This document shows, one piece after another, positions 9,695 through 16,581 of a stretch of 64,000 nt of DNA (position 1 is its first letter; every line of letters begins with the position of its first letter). The notes under the pieces were generated by a model. That model was not told the DNA's origin and did not search any database. It saw only the letters and a list, made by a program, of their open reading frames with translations. Source of the stretch: Nitrospirota bacterium (GTDB lineage Bacteria > Nitrospirota > Thermodesulfovibrionia > UBA6902); NCBI GenBank assembly GCA_016234115.1, contig JACRHD010000012.1:78128-142127 (forward strand), read 5' to 3'. The translations under genes and the position numbers were made by a program.

Positions 9695-10852
9695 ATGTAT
9701 ACTCTAAAGCTTATTTTCAAAAACGCCTTCAGGCACAAGCTGCGCACCTGCCTGACAATCCTCAGCGTTGCGGTGGCGATCCTCTCCTTCGGTCTCTTGA
9801 GGACCGTTGTGCGCGCCTGGTATGTGGGCGTCGAGGCGTCTTCTGCAAGCAGGCTCGTAACGAGGAACTCCATCTCCCTGGTATTTCCGCTCCCGCTTTC
9901 ATACAGGGAAAAAATCCGGCAGGTGACGGGCGTTAAACAGGTCTCACATGGAAACTGGTTCGGCGGCATATACATTGATGAGAAAAATTTCTTCCCCAGT
10001 TTTGCGATGGAGCCCAAGACGCTGCTTGAGCTGTATCCCGAGTATGTTCTTCCTCCTGATCAGAAGGCGGCCTTTCTGCGCGACAGAAAGGCGTGTGTGG
10101 CAGGCCTGAAGACCGCCCGGAAATACGGATGGAAGATCGGCGATACGATAACCCTGAAAGGCACGATATTCCCCGGCAACTGGGAGTTTGTCCTGCGCGG
10201 CATTTACAAAGGCAGCAATAAGAACATAGACGAGACCCAGTTTTTCTTTCACTGGGACTATATGAATGAGACGATGAAGAAGATCATCCCCCGCCGCGCG
10301 GACCAGGTCGGCTTTTACATGATAGAGCTGAAAGACCCCGACACGGCCGCGGAGGTATCGCTTGCGATCGACGGGACCTTCAAAAATTCCCTGGCCGAGA
10401 CCCTGACTGAGACCGAAAAGGCGTTCCAGATGAGTTTTGTCTCAATGACGGAGGCGATTGTCGTGGCCATACAATTAGTATCGTTTGTCGTCATCATTAT
10501 CATCTTTGCGGTGTCCGCCAATACAATGGCGATGACCGCGCGCGAGCGTCTCGGGGAGTACGCGGTATTCAAGACCCTCGGCTTCAGCGGATGGCACATC
10601 GGGGCCATGATATTCGGAGAGTCGATCTTTATAACAATGTTAGGCTGCGCCGCCGGAATTATTTTCACCTTCCCTGCCGCCAAGGCCTTCGGCAGCGCAA
10701 TGAGCACATTCATTCCCGTATTCAATATTGAAACAAAGACGATATATATGGATATCGCCGCTGCGCTGATAGTAGGGATTGCGGCAGCCGTTTTCCCGGC
10801 GTACCGGGCGATTAATATCCGCATTGCTGATGGATTAAGGAGGATCGGTTAA
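9695..10852 (+). CDS. ABC transporter permease (FtsX/MacB type)
   Basis: N-terminal TM, MTARERLGEYAVFKTLGF motif, 3 C-terminal TMs. Confidence 0.88.
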   Translation: MYTLKLIFKNAFRHKLRTCLTILSVAVAILSFGLLRTVVRAWYVGVEASSASRLVTRNSISLVFPLPLSYREKIRQVTGVKQVSHGNWFGGIYIDEKNFFPSFAMEPKTLLELYPEYVLPPDQKAAFLRDRKACVAGLKTARKYGWKIGDTITLKGTIFPGNWEFVLRGIYKGSNKNIDETQFFFHWDYMNETMKKIIPRRADQVGFYMIELKDPDTAAEVSLAIDGTFKNSLAETLTETEKAFQMSFVSMTEAIVVAIQLVSFVVIIIIFAVSANTMAMTARERLGEYAVFKTLGFSGWHIGAMIFGESIFITMLGCAAGIIFTFPAAKAFGSAMSTFIPVFNIETKTIYMDIAAALIVGIAAAVFPAYRAINIRIADGLRRIG

Positions 10853-10978
10853 ATGAGTTTGGAGTTCAGAGTTTGGAGTCCGGCAGTCCTGTGTTTCTGG
10901 AGTCACTCCCCAAACCAGTCAGGATGTGGCATGGTGACAGCGGACCAATTTCGGGAAGGATTCCCGAGATACAGTAAA

Positions 10979-11072
10979 GAATATAATAAGAAAATCTCCC
11001 CTACCCCTCTTTGCTAAAGAGGGGAACATCTTTCCCCCTTTGAAAAAGGGGGAGAAAGGAGGATTTTGTAAT
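10979..11072. repeat. dispersed AATCTCCCCTACCCCTCTTT double-hairpin repeat
   Basis: CCCCTCTTTgctAAAGAGGGG and CTTTCCCCCTTTgaaAAAGGGGGAGAAAG hairpins between two permease genes; related sequence at 31186-31250. Confidence 0.75.
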
Positions 11073-11083
11073 AAATCTATTTT

Positions 11084-12250
11084 ATGAAAATTCCAATTTC
11101 ATACAGCATCCGCAACCTCATGACGCGCAGGCTGACTACTGCCCTGACCGCCTCCGGCATGGCGCTTGTGGTCTTTGTCTTCGCCGCAGTGCTGATGCTT
11201 GCCGAGGGTCTTCAGAAGACCCTGGTGGAAACAGGCGCGCATGACAACGTGGTAATAATCCGCAAGGCCGCGGTCGCCGAAGTGCAGAGCGGTATAGAAA
11301 GGCCGCAGGATTCCGTTGTGGAGACACAGCCTGAAATTGCCACGGGGCCAAAGGGACAAAGATTGCTGGCAAAGGAAATGGTCGTCCTTATCAGCCTCCT
11401 GAAAAGAGGCAGCAATAAGCCCTCTAACGTGGTCATCAGGGGCATAGGTGAAAATTCAATGCTTCTCAGGCCCCAGGTCAGGCTTGCGAAAGGGAGAATG
11501 CCCAGACCCGGTTCATCAGAGATTATAGCAGGAAAGAGCATAGCAAAGAGGTTTCAGGGCGGCGGCATAGGCGAAACAATCCGTTTCGGCATGAGAGACT
11601 GGACGGTTGTGGGGATATTTGACGCGGGGAATACGGGCTTCAGCTCTGAAATCTGGGGTGATGTAAACCAGCTTATGCAGGCGTTCAGGCGGGTCGTATA
11701 TTCTTCTGTTATTTTCAGACTAAGCAATTCAGCGGATTTTGAAAGAGTAAAGGCGCGTATCGAAAGCGATCCCCGCCTTCACCTTGAGGCTGAACGCGAG
11801 ACAACGTATTACACCAAGCAGTCCGAGTTGATGGCAAAGTTCGTCCGTATCCTCGGCGTATCGCTTACCGCGATATTCTCCTTCGGCGCGATCATCGGCG
11901 CGATGATAACCATGTATTCCTCAGTCGCGGGCCGCACAGCCGAGATTGGAACAATGCGGGCGCTTGGATTTCAGAGGAGAAACATCCTTGCCGCATTTCT
12001 CGCCGAGTCGCTGCTGTTAGGTTTCATAGGCGGATGCGCCGGATTATTTTTCGCGTCCTTCCTTCAGTTCTACGCCATCTCAACAATGAACTGGCAGAGC
12101 TTCGCAGAGCTGGCGTTTAGCTTTACGCTAAACCTGAAGATTATTGCCCAGGCCCTCGGCTTTGCCCTGATAATGGGTTTTACCGGCGGCGTCCTCCCGG
12201 CGCTGCGCGCGGCCCGGATGAATATAGTGGATGCGTTGAGGACGTCGTGA
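11084..12250 (+). CDS. ABC transporter permease (FtsX/MacB type)
   Basis: GRTAEIGTMRALGFQRRNILAAFLAES; FtsX topology. Confidence 0.88.
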   Translation: MKIPISYSIRNLMTRRLTTALTASGMALVVFVFAAVLMLAEGLQKTLVETGAHDNVVIIRKAAVAEVQSGIERPQDSVVETQPEIATGPKGQRLLAKEMVVLISLLKRGSNKPSNVVIRGIGENSMLLRPQVRLAKGRMPRPGSSEIIAGKSIAKRFQGGGIGETIRFGMRDWTVVGIFDAGNTGFSSEIWGDVNQLMQAFRRVVYSSVIFRLSNSADFERVKARIESDPRLHLEAERETTYYTKQSELMAKFVRILGVSLTAIFSFGAIIGAMITMYSSVAGRTAEIGTMRALGFQRRNILAAFLAESLLLGFIGGCAGLFFASFLQFYAISTMNWQSFAELAFSFTLNLKIIAQALGFALIMGFTGGVLPALRAARMNIVDALRTS

Positions 12251-12315
12251 TGTGTAGGGGCGGCTTTAAAACCCGCACTGCCGTATTGAGTTTTGGTGAC
12301 GTCCCACATAAATTG

Positions 12316-12350
12316 ACATAGAAAGAGTCTATGTGATAAGTTGTATCACA
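12316..12350. promoter_or_regulatory. two overlapping 7-5-7 palindromes, putative toxin-antitoxin operator, with TTGACA -35
   Basis: ACATAGA-AAGAG-TCTATGT (12316-12334) and TGTGATA-AGTTG-TATCACA (12332-12350) just upstream of antitoxin ATG; TTGACA at 12313-12318. Confidence 0.6.
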
Positions 12351-12362
12351 AGGAGACATGAT

Positions 12363-12617
12363 ATGCCATCACGCGACTTAACAATCACTTTATCCGATTC
12401 TGTTTTTGAAGAAATAAAAAAATATAAGAAACTCTCACACAAAAGAAGCACAAAAGAGGCTGTTACAGAGTTAATTAAATATGCTTTAACATTGCCGCCG
12501 TACTTTAAAAGTTTTGACTGGAAAAAGGCCGAGGCGGAAGCCGATAAAGAAATAGCAGCCGGAAAAACCAAGTCCTTCAAATCCGTAGAAGACTTCCTCT
12601 CAGACCTCAAGAAATGA
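12363..12617 (+). CDS. type II antitoxin-like protein
   Basis: Small acidic/helical protein (MPSRDLTITLSDSVFEEIKKYKKLS) overlapping the downstream RelE-like ORF by 4 nt. Confidence 0.6.
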   Translation: MPSRDLTITLSDSVFEEIKKYKKLSHKRSTKEAVTELIKYALTLPPYFKSFDWKKAEAEADKEIAAGKTKSFKSVEDFLSDLKK

Positions 12618-12874
12618 AAATCCTCCGCACCGGGGTCTTTAAAGAGGATTTTAAACAGCTACCAAAACCTACGCAGGAAAAGTTTGAAAGCAAGATCATT
12701 CTTTTCATGAACAACATTCATCATCCGTCCCTCAGAGTCAAAAAGATGAAAGGTCATAAAAACCGCTGGGAAGCAAGCATCGACATGTTTTACAGATTCA
12801 CATTTGAAATTCATTCCGATCATTATCTCCTGCGCCGCATCGGACCGCACGATGATGTCCTCAAGAAACCGTGA
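12614..12874 (+). CDS. RelE/ParE-superfamily toxin
   Basis: MKILRTGVFKEDFKQLPKPTQEKFESKI...HPSLRVKKMKGHKNRWEASIDMFYRFTFEI...LLRRIGPHDDVL. Confidence 0.75.
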   Translation: MKILRTGVFKEDFKQLPKPTQEKFESKIILFMNNIHHPSLRVKKMKGHKNRWEASIDMFYRFTFEIHSDHYLLRRIGPHDDVLKKP

Positions 12875-12959
12875 TCATTTTTCGGGGTTTAGTTGTTAGA
12901 AGACTTAAATGCATGCTTGCAAGCCTGACCCCATGACCCAGTCTGCCCTTTAATAATAT

Positions 12960-13325
12960 TCAGTCTACTGGCAGCTTCCGCACACGGTATCTTGAATCTT
13001 CAACCGTCACAACACAACCCTCTTCTATAACGTCAGATACCCCGGACAAGACTTGATAAAGCCGCTGCATAACAAAGGGCGTACGTGTGTTGTGTAAACG
13101 GAAAATAATTGCGCTCACAATCGCCCTTTCTGAAAAGGCAATGATTTCCCCAAAATCAAGATCAAATGTGAGGATGATGCGGTTTTCGTGGATGGCTTTT
13201 TTAAAGATGTCTTTATCAGGAAGTTTCTGCAACCCTTCTTCACGAAGATGGACTGCATCATGACCCTTTGATCTTAAGTCTTCAACGATCCTCTTTGAAA
13301 CGCCCATATCGGCGAGGAATCTCAT
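12960..13325 (-). CDS. DUF5615 family PIN-like toxin
   Basis: MRFLADMGVSKRIVEDLRSKGHDAVHLREEGL...ENRIILTFDLDFGEI. Confidence 0.8.
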   Translation of the reverse strand: MRFLADMGVSKRIVEDLRSKGHDAVHLREEGLQKLPDKDIFKKAIHENRIILTFDLDFGEIIAFSERAIVSAIIFRLHNTRTPFVMQRLYQVLSGVSDVIEEGCVVTVEDSRYRVRKLPVD

Positions 13326-13332
13326 AGACCCG

Positions 13333-13548
13333 TTATCCCGAAACGACTTCTTCCTGAGTTAACCATGCGGCGTATTCAAGCGCCTGCTGAATGTCATCCG
13401 GCTCAAGATCAGGATAATCGGAAAGAATTTCTTCAACGGTAGCGCCGTGTGCAATCTGTCCGACAATAATAGAAACAGGTATCCTCATGCCTCTGATACA
13501 CGCCCTGCCGCCCATTATCTGAGAATCAAACGTTATCCTGTCAAACAT
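13333..13548 (-). CDS. DUF433 family antitoxin
   Basis: RITFDSQIMGGRACIRGMRIPVSIIVGQIAHGATVEEILSDYPDLEPDDIQQALEYAAW. Confidence 0.85.
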   Translation of the reverse strand: MFDRITFDSQIMGGRACIRGMRIPVSIIVGQIAHGATVEEILSDYPDLEPDDIQQALEYAAWLTQEEVVSG

Positions 13549-13727
13549 TGTTATCCTCCCTCTACAAAAGCATTTAATTCTCTATGTGATCATAATAAAA
13601 CACGGCACTATAAATAGCAATTACTCTTGCAACCTTGGTGTTTTCAGCATGGCGGGACTGTTGTTCATAGACGATTACGAGTTTCATTCTGAATAATGCC
13701 CTCTATTGTCAGACTAATGAATTGAAT

Positions 13728-13760
13728 TTAATATATCAATATTTAAGTCTGACCCTCCCC
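13728..13760. repeat. solo end of RAYT-type element
   Basis: 33 nt with 3 mismatches to the right end of the transposase element at 50565-50597. Confidence 0.75.
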
Positions 13761-14320
13761 TATTTCGCCGGGGCCGGACTCTCCGCCTGCTATGACCCAA
13801 TCGATGCCTTTTAGATTCAGTTCCGGCATGGGGCCGAGCAGGGGCTCTATGGAAAGAAACTTGATGTAAGCGCCGCTATTGCGCAGGTCATCTATTCGAT
13901 GAATATAATCTTTGTTTTCGACAGTGACGCCCATCCAGATATTCGCGGCCCATGGTAACGATTGACTCAACTCAATGAGCCGTTCAGACCGTTTAGTAAG
14001 CACCTGAAAGGTATGCCAGTGCGCCTTGCTCATGATATCAAAAACCTTCTTGATGAAGTCAAAAGGCACATCTTTCAAAAAAAGGTCGCTCATGGAATTA
14101 ACGAAAATTGTTTGAACTTCTTCCACGTGAGCGGCAGATCGAGCGCGTGCTCATGTAACGCAAGTTTGAATCCGTCCGCATAGTTCGGCTGTCCCATTGC
14201 CTGAAGACGCTTCGCCATCCGCTCCGCATAGCAGTTCAAACAGCCAGGACTGATTTTTGCGCACCCCGTCACCGGGTTCCATGTCGATCCGGTCCATTCT
14301 ATAGATGATTTCTGGCCCAC
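13743..14320 (-). pseudogene. DUF5131 (phage Gp37/Gp68, three-Cys motif) protein, frameshifted and 3' truncated
   Basis: GTG start [35 protein letters not shown], then continuation ...[12 protein letters not shown] in another frame; ends [14 protein letters not shown] inside the solo repeat end. Confidence 0.8.
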
Positions 14321-14774
14321 TAACTATTTCCCCTATTCCGATACTTGTCGAATATATCCCGTATGATACCCGCTGCAACAGGTTTTTGTGAAGCGAAAAA
14401 AAAGAGAGCCTTGACATCCACCCTTGTTGCTGAAAAATTTAAACACGAGTGGTATACCGATACAAACTGTTTGGGGATCTCCTTTCTACATGTTGGCATG
14501 AGCCCCGACGCAAAAAGTCTGTAAGGCACGCTCAAAATTATTTCGTCATCGCATCCAGGATGGGCTTAGGGGAGGTAACTTGGCCCGAAGAAAGCCTTTG
14601 CGAATATGATAACCTATTTACAAAAACTACATCAGTTTCATCTTTCTACCAGGAATAAAGTCTTACCGCACTCATAATCGCAGCCTTTATATCATTCCAA
14701 AATCTGTGATAGAATGATCAATAGAAATGCGTTTTCTATTAAAGATAAATTCTTTTTAGGAGCATAGGTACAAA

Positions 14775-15674
14775 ATGGGTAAGAAAAAGAAACAGGCTTC
14801 TCCGGAAGAGCCCCAGGCTGACAAGACGGCGGGACGAAAAAAGCAGTCGGCGCTGCAGAAGATGGAGCGTCCGAACCGGCCCCTTACGGCACTGGCAGCG
14901 GCAGGACTGGCGCTGACGGCGTACCTGACTCTTACCAAGTGGCTGGGGCAGCCGCCTGTCTTGTGCGTCGCGGGAAGTTCATGCGACATTGTGCAGCAGA
15001 GCCGGTGGGGCGCCTTTATGGGTCTGCCGACGGCGTTCTGGGGTTTTCTGACATATGCTTCACTGCTGTACATCGGTGTACGCGTACGCAATCCAGTTTC
15101 ACACTGGAAGTCTGCGTGGACGGTTTCACTTATCGGGTTAAGTTACAGCGTCTACCTCATAGCTGTTTCCATGTTCGTGATTGAGGCCGCCTGCGCCTAC
15201 TGCCTTGCCTCCTTTGCGATCATGGCCTCTATTTTCGCAGTTGCAATATTTCAACGGCCGAAGGACTTGCCGAGATTCAACTTCGCGGCATTTGCAAGAA
15301 ATACGGCCGTAACGGCCCTTGTGATTGTCGGAGGAATGCACCTGTACTACAGCGGCGTTATCGATCCCTCGGCAGGACCTAAAGGGCCTTTCTTAGAAGG
15401 TCTGGCTGACCGCCTTGCCAAAAATAACGCCGCCTTATACGGCGCATACTGGTGACCGGCATGCGTGGAACAGAAGGATCTGTTCGGGGCCTCATCTGAT
15501 CGTCTCCCATATGTGGAATGCTCTCCCGCCGGCCGGGGCGGCCCGATATCAGCGAAGTGCAGGGAGATGAATATCAAGAGCTTCCCCACCTGGATAATCG
15601 ACGGGCATCGATATGAAGGGGTGCTGAAGCCTGACAGGCTGGCGGACCTTTCCGGTTATACGGGACATCGGTGA
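14775..15674 (+). CDS. vitamin K epoxide reductase family protein fused to thioredoxin-like domain, with in-frame UGA at 15453-15455 (candidate selenocysteine)
   Basis: VKOR 4-TM domain (CVAGSSCDIV, CAYC) then GAYW-UGA-PACVEQKDLFGASSDRLPYVECSPAGRGGPIS...FPTWIIDGHRYEGVL in the same frame. Confidence 0.8.
15468..15485 (+). promoter_or_regulatory. candidate bacterial SECIS hairpin
   Basis: GAACAGA-AGGA-TCTGTTC perfect 7-bp stem; apical loop begins 19 nt after UGA and contains G at loop position 2. Confidence 0.4.
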
Positions 15675-15709
15675 CACCCGGCCCCTTTGTCCGCGGCCAA
15701 TGCCTCTTT

Positions 15710-16411
15710 TCACACGGTAAGCTTGAGCCTGTACCCCACGCCGGGCTCGTTGATCAGGAACCTCGGACGCGCAGACTCGGCTTCGAGTTTGCGGCGAAGC
15801 TGTGTCATATACACCCGCAGATATTGCGTTTGACTTCCGTAGACGGGTCCCCAGACTTCCTTAAGCAGATGGGTATGCGTGACGACTTTGCCGGCATTCC
15901 TGATCAAGACCGTCAGCAGACGATATTCGATAGGCGTAAGGTGAATTTCTTCCTCATTCAAAAACACCTGCCGGGCGGCAAGGTCAACCCGCAGACCTTC
16001 CAGAATAAATACGGGTTCCTTCCGGGTAGCATGCAGCAGGGTCTTGTGGCGGAGCGCCACCCGGATGCGCGCAAGGAGTTCTCCGGCGCCGAACGGTTTA
16101 GTGAGATTATCATCCGCGCCTGCATCGATGGCCCTGATCTTGTCTTCTTCCTGTTCCCTTGCTGAAATGACGATGACCGGGACTTCACTCCATTCACGCA
16201 ATTGCTTCGTGACCTCAATCCCGTCCATGTCCGGCAGCCCGAGATCGAGCAGTACAACCTCGGGATTGCGTGTCGTAGCGTGCATCAACCCCTCCTGGCC
16301 TGTAGGAGCTTCTATAAGACGATAACCGTGGCTTTGCAATGTGACACGCAGAAAGCGCCGCATCTGCGGCTCATCCTCGATCAGCAGAATCATTTCTTTG
16401 TCCTGTGTCAT
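15710..16411 (-). CDS. kdpE: KdpE-type response regulator
   Basis: LLIEDEPQMRRFLRVTL receiver and winged-helix output; next to kdpD. Confidence 0.9.
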   Translation of the reverse strand: MTQDKEMILLIEDEPQMRRFLRVTLQSHGYRLIEAPTGQEGLMHATTRNPEVVLLDLGLPDMDGIEVTKQLREWSEVPVIVISAREQEEDKIRAIDAGADDNLTKPFGAGELLARIRVALRHKTLLHATRKEPVFILEGLRVDLAARQVFLNEEEIHLTPIEYRLLTVLIRNAGKVVTHTHLLKEVWGPVYGSQTQYLRVYMTQLRRKLEAESARPRFLINEPGVGYRLKLTV

Positions 16412-16449
16412 ATTATCATTCTTATAAATTTGCCGGTAACCGTTTTTCT

Positions 16450-16532
16450 GTCATTCCGGCATGTCTTAAGCCGGAATCCAGTTCCTAATGAAAAGACTCT
16501 GGATTCCCGCTCAACAGACTGCGGGAATGACG
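16450..16532. repeat. dispersed TCATTCCCG...CGGGAATGACG repeat
   Basis: tgtcattccggc...ccggaatccag...ctggattcccgc...gcgggaatgacg. Confidence 0.8.
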
Positions 16533-16581
16533 ATTAAAAGATGTGTTCCGAGTAATAACGTACATAGTGTGATCCATAGAT

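Noticed and set aside
13574-13687. 37-aa minus ORF MKLVIVYEQQSRHAENTKVARVIAIYSAVFYYDHIEN
   Set aside because: No recognised family, weak start context, in a decayed region; may be a toxin remnant but cannot be supported
14775-15674. Alternative genetic code with UGA as Cys/Trp
   Set aside because: Other genes in the window end with TGA (e.g. kdpF and the permease ending at 12250), so UGA is a normal stop here
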